A stretch of DNA of 64,000 nucleotides from Fusobacterium naviforme. Lineage in GTDB: Bacteria; Bacillota; Clostridia; Lachnospirales; Lachnospiraceae. The stretch covers positions 1-64,000 of the forward strand of contig PYGH01000001.1 in assembly GCA_003014445.1 (NCBI GenBank). Reading direction: 5' to 3'. Below the pieces are notes generated by a model. The model worked only from the letters and a program-made list of their open reading frames with translations. It had not been told where the DNA came from and made no database searches. The position numbers were made by a program, and so were the translations under genes. Shown here piece by piece: positions 1 through 10,425 of the stretch (positions within the stretch are counted from its first letter, which is position 1; the number at the start of each line of letters is the position of its first letter).

Positions 1-72
<72 letters not shown>

Positions 73-244
73 AAGTTCTCTCCGGTTCAGATAACGTTGA
101 CTTCTTTTCTCAGTTATCTTACCCGTTTTACTTGGTTTGGTTCTTCTTTTGAAATTCTTTTTAGAATTTTCAGGGTTGTGTGTACTGTCTGATCTTTGAT
201 TTTCAAGGTTCTGTGCCGCGCCTTCCGTGAGAGGCAACTTAGAT

Positions 245-273
245 AGTCTATCAAGTGAAAAGCAATTTGTCAA
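245..273 (-). promoter_or_regulatory. rrn promoter (-35 TTGACA, 17 bp, -10 TAGACT)
   Basis: On the minus strand a perfect -35 (TTGACA, 268-273) is separated by 17 bp from TAGACT (245-250). It lies between tRNA-Ser and the 16S gene and points to the 16S gene, so it should drive the rRNA operon. An A-rich stretch upstream of the -35 could act as an UP element. Confidence 0.85.
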
Positions 274-298
274 CAGTTTTTTTCTGTCTGCTTTTCAG

Positions 299-388
299 CG
301 GAGAAAGAGGGATTTGAACCCTCGCGCCGGTATTACCCGACCTACCCCCTTAGCAGGGGGGCCTCTTCGGCCTCTTGAGTATTTCTCC
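299..388 (-). tRNA. tRNA-Ser (anticodon GCU)
   Basis: A 90-base class II tRNA: the 7-bp acceptor stem GGAGAAA/TTTCTCC closes at 382-388 and 300-306, the discriminator G is at 299, the T loop reads GGTTCAAATCC, and a long variable arm is present. The anticodon GCT lies at 352-354 in a CTGCTAA loop, so it reads AGC/AGU serine codons. CCA is not encoded. It has its own promoter at 403-432. Confidence 0.95.
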
Positions 389-402
389 AAAGTGCAAATC
401 AG

Positions 403-432
403 ATTATACAGGATGTTCCTTTGCTTTGTCAA
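403..432 (-). promoter_or_regulatory. Promoter of tRNA-Ser (TTGACA, 18 bp, TATAAT)
   Basis: On the minus strand, perfect consensus hexamers TTGACA (427-432) and TATAAT (403-408) are 18 bp apart, and transcription would start about 8 bases before the tRNA-Ser 5' end. This is one of the strongest-looking promoters in the window. Confidence 0.9.
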
Positions 433-455
433 CCTGATTTGCCGCTTATTTTAGT

Positions 456-674
456 TCATTTTGTTCCTGTTTCCTGTATGTATTTTTTATATGAAAAATA
501 TATATTTATAAAACAATATATTGCAGCTACGCCTGGTATTCCTACATATATATAGTCTGTCAGTCCGGCAGTGCTGCTCAGGCTGTTCATTCGATTTGTC
601 ATGAGCTGTGACAGAGTACAGAAGAAAAGCCCCAGTAATAGCTTCAGAAAAATCTTAATTCTCTGTTTCTTCAT
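456..674 (-). CDS. Small putative membrane protein, unknown function
   Basis: A 72-residue reading frame whose start overlaps the last 20 bases of gyrA. It shows a basic N-terminus (MKKQRIK) and two hydrophobic segments at about residues 8-25 and 44-64, so it would be a two-pass membrane protein. An AAAAGG stretch lies directly against the ATG, too close for an ideal ribosome binding site, so it would depend on coupling to gyrA translation. I do not recognise a family. The amphipathic order of the two segments and the basic tail argue for a real gene; the poor start argues against. Confidence 0.45.
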   Translation of the reverse strand: MKKQRIKIFLKLLLGLFFCTLSQLMTNRMNSLSSTAGLTDYIYVGIPGVAAIYCFINIYFSYKKYIQETGTK

Positions 675-3123
675 CCTTTTCTGCTGACTCCCTCACCTTA
701 GCGATACTCGCAACACGGATATTTGACTCTCTGTCTATGCTCATCAGCTTTACGCCTGAAGTATTTCTTCCTATAACAGAGATATCCGATACTGCAATTC
801 TGATCAGTATCCCCTCATTTGTAATCAGAAGTATCTCCCTCTCATTATTTACGAGCTTTGCTCCGATAAGATCCCCTGTCTTGTCTGTCAGCTTATGGCA
901 GATCAGTCCGCGCCCACCGCGATTTTGTCTCCGGAATTCACTGAGCAGAGTTCGCTTCCCCATACCAAATTCTGATACAGTGAGAAGAGCTTCTCCCTGT
1001 CTGGTCAGCTGCATGCCGACAACCTCATCATCGGAAGCGAGTTTCATCCCCTTGACTCCCATAGAGCTTCTGCCTGTTCTTCGAACATCCCTCTCAGAGA
1101 AGATGATGCTCATCCCCTTTTTGCTGACAAGGATAATATCTTCATTGCCGCTGGAGGCCTTCACCTCTATCAGCTCATCTCCCTCTCGGAGTACGATTGC
1201 CGTGAGACCGTTCTTTCGCACATTTGCATACTGCGAAAGCCTGGTCTTCTTTACCATACCGGATCTGGTTGCCATAAAGAGATATTTATCATTTCCCTCA
1301 TTATTAAAAGGAATCATTGCTGTAATCTTTTCATCCGGCTGCAGCTGCAGAAGATTTACAATTGCCGTACCTCTTGCAGTCCTTCCGGCATCCGGAATCT
1401 GGTATGCCTTAAGCCTGTAAACCTTACCCTTACTGGTAAAGAAGTCAATGGAATGATGTGAGGTCGTCATCAGCAGATCTGTCATAAAATCATCTTCTAT
1501 GGTCTGCATTCCCTTAATTCCCTTGCCGCCTCTGTTCTGGCTGTGGAAATTGTCCGGACTCATTCTCTTGATATAGCCGAGATTTGTCATCGCAACAACG
1601 ATATCCTCATCCGGAATCAGATCCTCTGCATCCATCTCGTCATCAATTCCGAATATAGTCCTGCGCTCGTCTCCATACTTTTCTGCTACCAGATTGATCT
1701 CATCTCGAATTACGCCAAGCAGCATCTTTTCATCCGAAAGTATACTCTTATAATATGCGATTTTTTCCTCAAGCTCCTTGAATTCTGCCTCAAGCCTTCC
1801 TCTCTCAAGACCTGTCAATGTACGCAGCCGCATATCCACAATAGCCTGTGCCTGCACCTCTGAGAGACCAAAGCGCTGCATCAGCTCCTGCTTTGCAATT
1901 GCAACTGTATCGCTTCCACGAATAATTCTGATCACTTCATCAATATGATCCAGAGCAATCAGCAGGCCCTGTAAAATATGAGCCCTTTCTTCTGCCTTGT
2001 TGAGATCATATCTGGTTCTTCTTGTGACAACCTCTTCCTGATGCTTCAGGTAATACTCCAGCATCTGAAGCAGATTCAGCACATGAGGCTCATTGTTCAC
2101 GAGTGCCAACATAATCACGCCGAAGGTATCCTCCAGCTGTGTGTGCTTTAAAAGTCTGTTCAGAACAATCTGTGGATTAACGTCTTTTCTGAGTTCAATT
2201 ACAATGCGCATTCCCTCACGGTTTGACTCATCGCGCAGGTCTGTGATTCCGTCAATTCTTCTGTCCTTTACAAGATCTGCAATTTTTTCGATGAGACGCG
2301 CCTTATTTACCATATAGGGAAGCTCAGTCACAATAATTCTGTGCTTTCCGTTCTGCATGGGCTCAATATCTGTAATTGCCCGCACCTTGATCTTGCCGCG
2401 CCCGGTGCGATAGGCATCCTGAATTCCGGATTTTCCGAGTATCATCGCACCGGTTGGGAAATCAGGTCCTTTTACGAGGGAAATAACATCGTCGAGCGAA
2501 GTTATCCTCTCTTCCATGCGATCCTCAATGATCTTATCCACAGCAGAGATCACTTCACGCAGATTATGCGGTGGAATATTTGTTGCCATACCGACCGCAA
2601 TTCCCTGGGTTCCATTGACCAGCAGATTCGGGAAACGGCTCGGCAAAACGACAGGTTCCTTCTCTGTCTCATCAAAGTTCGGAGCAAAATCGACTGTGTC
2701 CTTATTGATGTCGGAGAGCATCTCCATCGCAATTTTGGAGAGTCTTGCCTCGGTATAACGCATTGCCGCTGCTCCGTCTCCATCTACAGAGCCAAAATTT
2801 CCATGCCCGTCGACCAGAGTGTAGCGCATCGCCCACTCCTGCGCCATATTAACGAGAGCACCGTAAATAGAGGAGTCACCGTGCGGATGATATTTACCCA
2901 TGGTATCGCCGACGATACGGGCACATTTTCTGTGTGGCTTGTCCGGACCGTTATTCAGCTCTATCATGGAGTAGAGTATTCTTCTCTGAACCGGCTTCAG
3001 ACCGTCCCTCACATCCGGCAGTGCGCGCGCGGCAATTACACTCATCGCATAGTCGATGTAGGATTTCTCCATGGTTTTTTTCAGATCAACTTCCTGAACT
3101 TTATCAAATACATTCGGTTCCAT
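655..3123 (-). CDS. gyrA: DNA gyrase subunit A
   Basis: Breakage-rejoining subunit of DNA gyrase, which with GyrB introduces negative supercoils using ATP. The 822 residues match the family's usual length. The N-terminal catalytic domain carries the active tyrosine at about residue 123 in [10 protein letters not shown]. The quinolone-binding region reads HGDSSIYG at 81-88, with Ser84 in the place of E. coli Ser83 and Gly88 in the place of Asp87. The C-terminal half holds the beta-pinwheel DNA-wrapping repeats and a gyrA-box-like QNRGGKG motif near residue 557. It follows gyrB after 16 bases and should be cotranscribed with it. Confidence 0.98.
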   Translation of the reverse strand: MEPNVFDKVQEVDLKKTMEKSYIDYAMSVIAARALPDVRDGLKPVQRRILYSMIELNNGPDKPHRKCARIVGDTMGKYHPHGDSSIYGALVNMAQEWAMRYTLVDGHGNFGSVDGDGAAAMRYTEARLSKIAMEMLSDINKDTVDFAPNFDETEKEPVVLPSRFPNLLVNGTQGIAVGMATNIPPHNLREVISAVDKIIEDRMEERITSLDDVISLVKGPDFPTGAMILGKSGIQDAYRTGRGKIKVRAITDIEPMQNGKHRIIVTELPYMVNKARLIEKIADLVKDRRIDGITDLRDESNREGMRIVIELRKDVNPQIVLNRLLKHTQLEDTFGVIMLALVNNEPHVLNLLQMLEYYLKHQEEVVTRRTRYDLNKAEERAHILQGLLIALDHIDEVIRIIRGSDTVAIAKQELMQRFGLSEVQAQAIVDMRLRTLTGLERGRLEAEFKELEEKIAYYKSILSDEKMLLGVIRDEINLVAEKYGDERRTIFGIDDEMDAEDLIPDEDIVVAMTNLGYIKRMSPDNFHSQNRGGKGIKGMQTIEDDFMTDLLMTTSHHSIDFFTSKGKVYRLKAYQIPDAGRTARGTAIVNLLQLQPDEKITAMIPFNNEGNDKYLFMATRSGMVKKTRLSQYANVRKNGLTAIVLREGDELIEVKASSGNEDIILVSKKGMSIIFSERDVRRTGRSSMGVKGMKLASDDEVVGMQLTRQGEALLTVSEFGMGKRTLLSEFRRQNRGGRGLICHKLTDKTGDLIGAKLVNNEREILLITNEGILIRIAVSDISVIGRNTSGVKLMSIDRESNIRVASIAKVRESAEKDEETEN

Positions 3124-3139
3124 TTACTGCCCCCGTTCA

Positions 3140-5053
<1,914 letters not shown>

Positions 5054-5076
5054 TTACTGTCCTCCTTAGATCCCTG

Positions 5077-6195
5077 TCATTCGACTGTGCAGATCGCACC
5101 ATCTGTGACCTTAAATCTTTTATCAATTTGAAAATCATTTTTTAACAGATTTTCCATTCCCGTACTGGTAATCACTGTCTGTGTCTGACTGATTACCTTC
5201 AAAAGCTGCTTCTGTCTCTGCGTATCCAACTCTGAGAGCACATCATCCAGAAGCAAAACCGGATCTTCACCCGTTACTTTTTTCATTAATTCCAATTCAG
5301 ACAATTTCAAGGATAATGCTGCCGTCCGCTGCTGTCCCTGTGAACCAAACTTTCTCAGATCCATTGCCTGAGACTCTGTATTCTGGATCTCAGAACTTTT
5401 TTTCACAAAAAAACCAATATCATCCCTGTGTGGACCAACTGAACTTATTTTCTGCCTCAGATCAGATTCTCTGCTTTCCAGCAGTGCTGCACGATATCTC
5501 TCCTCCGAAATATTTTCATCATAACAGAGCTCTATGCACTCTTCATTTCCGGTAATTCCTGTATATAATGCAGAAATAATCGGATTCAGGTCATCAATAA
5601 ATTTTCTTCGACAGCGAATAAGCTCCGAACCATAGCGCACCAGCTGTTCATCCCAGATATCAAGCGTTTCCATGAGCTCCGGATGAAAGCTGATTTCTTT
5701 CAGCAGCTTATTTCTCTGAAGCAGTGCTCTGTTGTAGCTCAACATCTCATGGACATAGGAACGATTCAACTGACACAGCTCCATATCCATAAATTTGCGC
5801 CGCTCAGCAGGACCATTTTTGATGATGTTCAGATCCTCCGGAGAAAAAAGCACAATATTTAATATTCCAAAGAGCTCACTTGCACGTCTGATTGGAATAG
5901 AATTAACTGCAATTCCCTTTGCAGCATTTTTTTTGAGATGAATATCAATGCGATAGGGAATTTCCTGCTTTAAAAGCTTCAGCTTGATATGTGCCTCGTT
6001 TTCACCGAAGCGTATCATTTCTCTGTCCTTGCTGCTCCGATGTGACTTCGTCACAGCACAGACATACAGAGCCTCCAGCACATTTGTTTTTCCCTGCGCA
6101 TTGTTCCCATAGAGCAAATTGGTTCCCTGATCCAGAGAGAGACTCAATGCCTTATAATTTCTGAAATTTTTAAGCTCCAATGATTCGATAATCAT
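5077..6195 (-). CDS. recF: DNA replication and repair protein RecF
   Basis: SMC-like ATPase that helps load RecA at single-strand gaps. The 372 residues begin with the family signature MIIESLELKNFRNY and a Walker A motif GNNAQGKTN at about 30-38; the Walker B/D-loop near residue 318 reads LLLDDVLSELD, and the ABC-type signature is GSQGQQRT. The start overlaps the end of yaaA by 26 bases, and gyrB follows closely, so the group is probably one transcript with coupled translation. Confidence 0.97.
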   Translation of the reverse strand: MIIESLELKNFRNYKALSLSLDQGTNLLYGNNAQGKTNVLEALYVCAVTKSHRSSKDREMIRFGENEAHIKLKLLKQEIPYRIDIHLKKNAAKGIAVNSIPIRRASELFGILNIVLFSPEDLNIIKNGPAERRKFMDMELCQLNRSYVHEMLSYNRALLQRNKLLKEISFHPELMETLDIWDEQLVRYGSELIRCRRKFIDDLNPIISALYTGITGNEECIELCYDENISEERYRAALLESRESDLRQKISSVGPHRDDIGFFVKKSSEIQNTESQAMDLRKFGSQGQQRTAALSLKLSELELMKKVTGEDPVLLLDDVLSELDTQRQKQLLKVISQTQTVITSTGMENLLKNDFQIDKRFKVTDGAICTVE

Positions 6196-6382
6196 GTCCG
6201 CCTGTGGAAAATATGTCTCCGTCTCTCAGCTTTTTTCCCCGCTGTGTCTCAACGGCACCATTTACCAGAACCTTTCCTTCTTTCACCGCATATTTTGCAT
6301 CTGAACCCATTGAAAATTCACCTGAGAGCTTCAGGGCCTGCTCCAGCTTGATATATTCATCCTTTATTTTTATATCGGTCAT
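6170..6382 (-). CDS. yaaA: S4-domain RNA-binding protein YaaA
   Basis: A 70-residue S4-like RNA-binding protein, as found between dnaN and recF in most Firmicutes. The core motif covers GSDAKYAVKEGKVLVNGA, in which residues typical of S4 domains (VNG, RGKKLRDGD) are visible. A longer frame extends upstream to 6487, but a GGAGAG ribosome binding site sits five bases before the ATG at 6382 and the upstream part runs through repeat DNA, so the short start is preferred. The family is thought to act in ribosome or RNA metabolism; the exact role is unknown. Confidence 0.9.
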   Translation of the reverse strand: MTDIKIKDEYIKLEQALKLSGEFSMGSDAKYAVKEGKVLVNGAVETQRGKKLRDGDIFSTGGHDYRIIGA

Positions 6383-6389
6383 GGACTCT

Positions 6390-6638
6390 CCAATCGCAGC
6401 GCTCATTTCATTTGCACTGCTTCGATATTTGCAGCTCATTACTGTTTTGCATTTAAAGCGCATTACTATACTGCATAAGTCTCGCACTGTTTCGCGGCTT
6501 CGCCGCTCTCACAGTGCTTCAAATTTGCAGCTCATTACTGCACTGCATAAGTCTCGCACTGTTTTGCGGCTCCGCCGCTCTCACAGTGCTCACAAAAATT
6601 CGCAAATCGCAGCGCTCATTTCATTTGCGCTGCTTTTT
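6390..6638 (-). repeat. Interspersed/tandem repeat array in the dnaN-yaaA spacer
   Basis: The 335-bp gap between dnaN and yaaA is mostly repeats. A unit of about 29 bp (AATCGCAGCGCTCATTTCAT followed by TTGC and CTGCTT) occurs at about 6392-6422 and again at 6605-6633. Between these lie two near-identical units holding a GCACTGT...ACAGTGC hairpin with an inner GCGGC/GCCGC stem, at 6484-6517 and 6556-6589, 72 bp apart. Each is preceded by TGCATAAGTCTCGC. The substitutions between copies keep the stems intact. No coding function is apparent. Confidence 0.8.
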
Positions 6639-6654
6639 TGCTCATTTTTGTTGT

Positions 6655-6714
6655 CCTGTGCGATATCAAAGCCTGCCTGCAAGCTTTCTTGCGCAGGCTT
6701 TGCTGCCGCACAGG
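6655..6714 (-). terminator. Nested three-part hairpin just after dnaN
   Basis: Three stems are stacked in series: CCTGTGCG (6655-6662) with CGCACAGG (6707-6714), AAAGCCTGC (6668-6676) with GCAGGCTTT (6693-6701), and GCAAG/CTTGC (6679-6692). It begins three bases after the dnaN stop on the minus strand. There is no clean T-run on the minus strand, so it may act as an RNA-stabilising or processing structure rather than a full terminator. Confidence 0.55.
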
Positions 6715-6717
6715 GAC

Positions 6718-7827
6718 TTATGCAATAAAATTTACAGGCAATATGAGATAGATATAGCTTTCTTTCTCATCGCGTATGTAACAGGGGGTCTTTGCATTTG
6801 TCATATACAGATCGACCTCCTCATCTTCAATTGCTCTCAATGCATCCAGCAAAAACTTTGGATTAAAGGCAATAAGAAGATCCTTACCTGTCTTTTCACA
6901 GGAAACCTTTCCGTCCATCGTGCCATAAGAAGATTTCACCTTTAAATTGATATTGTTTTCTGAAATATCCAGCACGATCGGTTTATGATCACTCTCCTTG
7001 ATCAGTATCGTAGACTGATCAATGCTGTTTAGGAGTTTCGTACGATTTACTCTGAGCTTCAGCTCATAATCCTTTGACAGCATATGATCAATACGGAAAT
7101 ACTCTCCCTCAATCAGACGGGAAATAACAGTGGTCTCATCAAACTCAAAGAGAATATGATTTTTAGAGAAGTAAATCAATACCTCCTTTTCATTGTCATC
7201 CGTCATAATCTTGCTGATTTCATTCATCGTCTTTCCCGGGACTATGACCTTTGCGCTGCCATAATTTTCCTTCATTTCGATGCTTCGTATTGCAATTCGA
7301 TGACCATCAAGTGCTACGAACTTGACGATATGATCCTTAACTTCTATGTACTCGCCGCCCATCATTTTATTCGTATCATTCAGAGCAGCAGAAAAGATAG
7401 TTTTTCTTACTGCCTCCTTCAGGGTAAACTGAGACAGGCAGATATAATTATCTTTTTCTATCACAGGAAGATATGAAAATTCTTCTCCATCTCGTCCCTG
7501 GATGTGAAATACTGCATCTTCACAGGAAATTGTTGTCGTAAAAGAGCTGTCGCTCTCTATCACAACCGGAGCATCTCCCCCCTCAAGTTTCCGGATGATA
7601 TCAAAGCTCAGCCGTGCATCAAGCGCTACTTTTCCCTTTTCAACAATGATCCCTTCTGCTACTGTTTCGATCCCCAATTCCGTATCATTGGCTGTCAGTT
7701 TGATTTTGTCTCCGCTGGCATCAAATAAAATGCACTCAAGTATGGGATTGGTGGTTCTGGAAGGGATCGCTTTAAAAACAATCCCCATTGCACTGATCAG
7801 TTTTTCTTTATTGAATTCAAGCCGCAT
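6718..7827 (-). CDS. dnaN: DNA polymerase III subunit beta (sliding clamp)
   Basis: Ring-forming processivity clamp that tethers replicative and repair polymerases to DNA. The 369 residues match the family length and show the three-domain clamp pattern; the C-terminus reads YIYLILPVNF, close to the usual MPMR(L/I) ending but divergent. An AAAGGA ribosome binding site lies before the ATG at 7827. It follows dnaA with a 151-bp spacer, as in most bacteria. Confidence 0.97.
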   Translation of the reverse strand: MRLEFNKEKLISAMGIVFKAIPSRTTNPILECILFDASGDKIKLTANDTELGIETVAEGIIVEKGKVALDARLSFDIIRKLEGGDAPVVIESDSSFTTTISCEDAVFHIQGRDGEEFSYLPVIEKDNYICLSQFTLKEAVRKTIFSAALNDTNKMMGGEYIEVKDHIVKFVALDGHRIAIRSIEMKENYGSAKVIVPGKTMNEISKIMTDDNEKEVLIYFSKNHILFEFDETTVISRLIEGEYFRIDHMLSKDYELKLRVNRTKLLNSIDQSTILIKESDHKPIVLDISENNINLKVKSSYGTMDGKVSCEKTGKDLLIAFNPKFLLDALRAIEDEEVDLYMTNAKTPCYIRDEKESYIYLILPVNFIA

Positions 7828-7978
7828 GGTATAGGTCCTTTCTTTAAAATCATTCCGTATTAATCATAATAGGGACTGTGAATTTGTAGATACAGGCTTA
7901 AGAAGCTGATAAAATAAGGCTTTTTACGCTTGGATAAACCAGTGGATACCGTCCTGAAACAATGTGAATGAGAGTGGA
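7828..7978. promoter_or_regulatory. dnaA-dnaN spacer with degenerate DnaA boxes
   Basis: The 151-bp spacer contains three weak matches to the DnaA box on the minus strand: GTATCCACT (7941-7949), TTATCCAAG (about 7929-7937) and TAATCCACT (about 7972-7980, touching the dnaA stop). In Bacillus this gap holds the second half of a bipartite origin. Here the boxes are few and poor, so this is only a suggestion. Confidence 0.35.
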
Positions 7979-9397
7979 TTATTGTGCGGATATTTTTTTC
8001 TTCAGCACAGTGATGGTGCTCTCAAGTTCAGGTTTTGACTTTAGTTCTGTGGATATTTTATCGATACCGTGGATAATTGTTGTGTGGTCCTTTCCACCGA
8101 GGCAGCTTCCAATTTGCTGAAGCGGAGCAGTTGTCATTTCTCTGCAGAGATACATGGCAATCTGTCGGGGGAATACGATATCCTTGTTTCGTTTCTGTCC
8201 CATAATATCCAGCTCAGAGATATTGAAGTGTTCTGCTACAACCTGAACGATAAATTGCGGTGTAATCTCAGGTTTAGCATTCGGATCAATGAGGTCCTTC
8301 AATACATCCTGTGCCATCTCAAGATTGATCTCTCTGTGGTCGAGCTTGCTCATCGCGACAATTTTTGTGAGGGAACCTTCAAGTTCACGTATATTACTTT
8401 TTACATTGGCAGCAATATACTGGATTACTTCATTGTCTATATTGATGTGATCCAGCTCCTCACGCTTTCTTAGGATAGCCATGCGGGTCTCGTAGTCCGG
8501 AGGCTGAATATCGACTGTCAGACCCCACTCAAAGCGGGAGCGAAGTCTGTCTTCCAGTGTCTCCAGATCTTTTGGAGGTTTATCAGAGGATATGATGATC
8601 TGTTTTTTGGCGCCGTGCAGGGCATTGAAGGTGTGAAAAAACTCTTCCTGCGTTCTGTCCTTTCCTATAATAAACTGAATATCATCAATCAGAAGTACGT
8701 CATTGGTCCTGTATTTTTCACGAAATTCTGTGGTGGTGAAGTTATTTTTATTTCGAATGGCATCAATCAGTTCGTTTGTAAAAGCTTCACTGGTCACATA
8801 CTGAACCTTGGCCTTCGGATTATTTTGAAGTATGAAATGGGCAATTGACTGCATGAGATGCGTCTTTCCAAGACCGACGCCTCCGTAAATAAAGAGGGGA
8901 TTATATGCCTCTCCGGGTTTTTCAGCTACTGCGAGTGATGCAGCATGTGCCAGATTGTTATTTTTTCCGACGACAAAGGTGTCAAAGGTATAACGTGGAT
9001 TTAAATTTGCATTTGAAAGTGTTGCAGGATCGACATGCTCCGGTACCTTATTGATGATGGATTTGTCCTGCGCTTTATTGTCATCTTCAGAGATAAAATG
9101 AATGGAGCAGTTTACGCCGGTACATTCCTGAATTGCTACCATGAGACCAGCCAGATAATTTCTTGTGAGAAAGCTGATATGAAAATGGAGCGGTAACTTT
9201 TCCTTACTGTTGGAAGAAATCTCCGGAATCAATATATGCAAAGTAAGCCCCTTTTCGGGGCTTCCGCTTATGTGATGTGGAACCAGTGGTGCCAGCCATA
9301 AATTATAGGTAACTTCAATAATATTATAATTCTCTCTGAGAAAACTAAGAATTTCATCCCAATGATCTTTGATTGTTTGGAAGGACGATTGTGCCAT
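7979..9397 (-). CDS. dnaA: Chromosomal replication initiator protein DnaA
   Basis: AAA+ initiator that binds DnaA boxes in oriC and melts the origin. The 472 residues include an N-terminal DnaB-interacting domain, a variable linker, the AAA+ domain with Walker A GGVGLGKTHL and Walker B LLIDDIQF, and the C-terminal DNA-binding domain with the signature GGKDHTTIIHGIDKI near residue 440. It is transcribed away from oriC from a consensus-like promoter at 9434-9462, which lies next to DnaA boxes and so could be autoregulated. Confidence 0.98.
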   Translation of the reverse strand: MAQSSFQTIKDHWDEILSFLRENYNIIEVTYNLWLAPLVPHHISGSPEKGLTLHILIPEISSNSKEKLPLHFHISFLTRNYLAGLMVAIQECTGVNCSIHFISEDDNKAQDKSIINKVPEHVDPATLSNANLNPRYTFDTFVVGKNNNLAHAASLAVAEKPGEAYNPLFIYGGVGLGKTHLMQSIAHFILQNNPKAKVQYVTSEAFTNELIDAIRNKNNFTTTEFREKYRTNDVLLIDDIQFIIGKDRTQEEFFHTFNALHGAKKQIIISSDKPPKDLETLEDRLRSRFEWGLTVDIQPPDYETRMAILRKREELDHINIDNEVIQYIAANVKSNIRELEGSLTKIVAMSKLDHREINLEMAQDVLKDLIDPNAKPEITPQFIVQVVAEHFNISELDIMGQKRNKDIVFPRQIAMYLCREMTTAPLQQIGSCLGGKDHTTIIHGIDKISTELKSKPELESTITVLKKKISAQ

Positions 9398-9433
9398 GTT
9401 TTGCTCCTGAAAAGATTGGTAAAAGACATTCCT

Positions 9434-9462
9434 AATATAGCAAAAAACGTCACTTTTATCAA
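9434..9462 (-). promoter_or_regulatory. dnaA promoter (TTGATA, 17 bp, TATATT)
   Basis: On the minus strand TTGATA (9457-9462) and TATATT (9434-9439) are separated by 17 bp, 36 bases ahead of the dnaA start. A DnaA box at 9481-9489 lies just upstream of the -35, a place from which DnaA could act on its own promoter. Confidence 0.75.
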
Positions 9463-9480
9463 CATTATAAGAAAAGGGAT

Positions 9481-9840
9481 TGTGGATAACTTTGTAGATA
9501 AGTAGTTTATTTTATGTGATTTTAAGTGGAGAATAGGAAAAACAGCTGAAATAATATTGTTTGCATAATCTCTGTGGAAAGCTCAGAAAAGGAGTTATCC
9601 GGAAATACACAGTGAAAAAAGCCTGTAAATGGGAGTGTTAAGGATAGAAAGCCGAAAAAAGAGAAAGGTTATCCACTGACTATCCACAACTTGTGGATAA
9701 AATTATGTAAAGTAAAATTTAGAGAAGATGAAAGAAAAATAAAGAATTATCCACAAAAAAATGTGGAAAACCTATGTAGATGAGGAAAAATAAAACTTAT
9801 GGAGATACAAAATATAGAAAAGAAATTTCTATATCTTGGA
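9481..9840. other. oriC: oriC region with DnaA-box cluster
   Basis: The gene-free, AT-rich stretch between divergent dnaA and rpmH holds perfect DnaA boxes at 9481-9489 (minus), 9692-9700 (minus) and 9747-9755 (plus). One-mismatch boxes are at 9493-9501, 9669-9677, 9680-9688 and 9762-9770, and a weaker one is at 9573-9581. Three boxes at 9669-9700 are packed almost back to back. The most AT-rich part, about 9700-9850, is the likely unwinding region. Transcription and gene orientation switch here, as expected for the origin. Confidence 0.85.
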
Positions 9841-9898
9841 GATATTAAAAGCAACAAAAAAAGATTGGAAAACCAGATGGAAAGGAGCTTGAAATACC

Positions 9899-9927
9899 TT
9901 GACTAAAGCCTTTGATTTCCGTATAAT
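9899..9927 (+). promoter_or_regulatory. rpmH promoter (TTGACT, 17 bp, TATAAT)
   Basis: TTGACT at 9899-9904 and a perfect TATAAT at 9922-9927 with 17-bp spacing, pointing to rpmH. This leaves a leader of about 105 bases before rpmH. No structured element was evident in it. Confidence 0.85.
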
Positions 9928-10041
9928 AATCGGGAATGTTCCCAGAAAAAGTATATCCGGAAGAGAATCCGTGTGAAGAAAAGATCGTTCGCAGTCAGGA
10001 CCGGTCGGGAAAATTGAAATGAGTGAGGAGGTGTTCCGACT

Positions 10042-10185
10042 ATGAGAAAGGGTACTATGACCTTTCAGCCGCACAACGCACAGAAGTTCAGAGTTCATGG
10101 CTTCCGTGCCAGAATGGCTACTAAGGGAGGCAGAAAAGTTCTGGCTGCCAGAAGAGCTAAGGGCAGAGCAAAATTAACAGTTTAA
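10042..10185 (+). CDS. rpmH: 50S ribosomal protein L34
   Basis: A 47-residue basic protein of the large ribosomal subunit. It carries the L34 signature: [15 protein letters not shown], then [15 protein letters not shown] and the ending KGRAKLTV. It starts [10 protein letters not shown], three residues longer than the common MKMTFQP form; an AGGAGG site ten bases before the ATG at 10042 supports this start over the internal ATG at 10057. A strong terminator follows at once, which should make rpmH largely monocistronic. Confidence 0.95.
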   Translation: MRKGTMTFQPHNAQKFRVHGFRARMATKGGRKVLAARRAKGRAKLTV

Positions 10186-10207
10186 TCGGCATAAACGTCG
10201 AAGAACG

Positions 10208-10240
10208 ATGAGGTTGTCTGACGACGACCTCATTATTTTG
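10208..10240 (+). terminator. Rho-independent terminator after rpmH
   Basis: An 11-bp stem (10208-10218 with 10223-10233, one G-U wobble) with a TGAC loop, followed by TATTTTG. It lies 22 bases after the rpmH stop. Confidence 0.8.
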
Positions 10241-10425
10241 TAGTATAGGAAATTCAAAAGAATTACTTGTACTATTAAAACTCTCCAGGAAATACATAGT
10301 GCCCACAGAGACAGACTGCATACACAGCTGTGAGCGGGTAAAATCCGGCAAGCTCTCCTCATACGTGAGGGACAATGAGAGTTGATGTCCGCTTGCGGAC
10401 TTTGTTTTTATCCGGAGGTTGATCA
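10241..10425 (+). promoter_or_regulatory. rnpA leader with terminator-like hairpin
   Basis: A 185-bp gene-free leader. A GTCCGC-TT-GCGGAC hairpin (10387-10400) followed by TTTGTTTTTA ends only seven bases before the GGAGG of rnpA. Upstream, TCCTCA/TGAGGGA (around 10356-10373) could form another stem, enclosed by CTCTC/GAGAG. The arrangement looks like an attenuator or a second terminator with rnpA read through, but no antiterminator pairing is proven. Confidence 0.5.

Noticed and set aside
227-454. Plus-strand reading frame across the tRNA-Ser region
   Set aside because: It runs antisense to the tRNA-Ser gene and two promoters and has no ribosome binding site.
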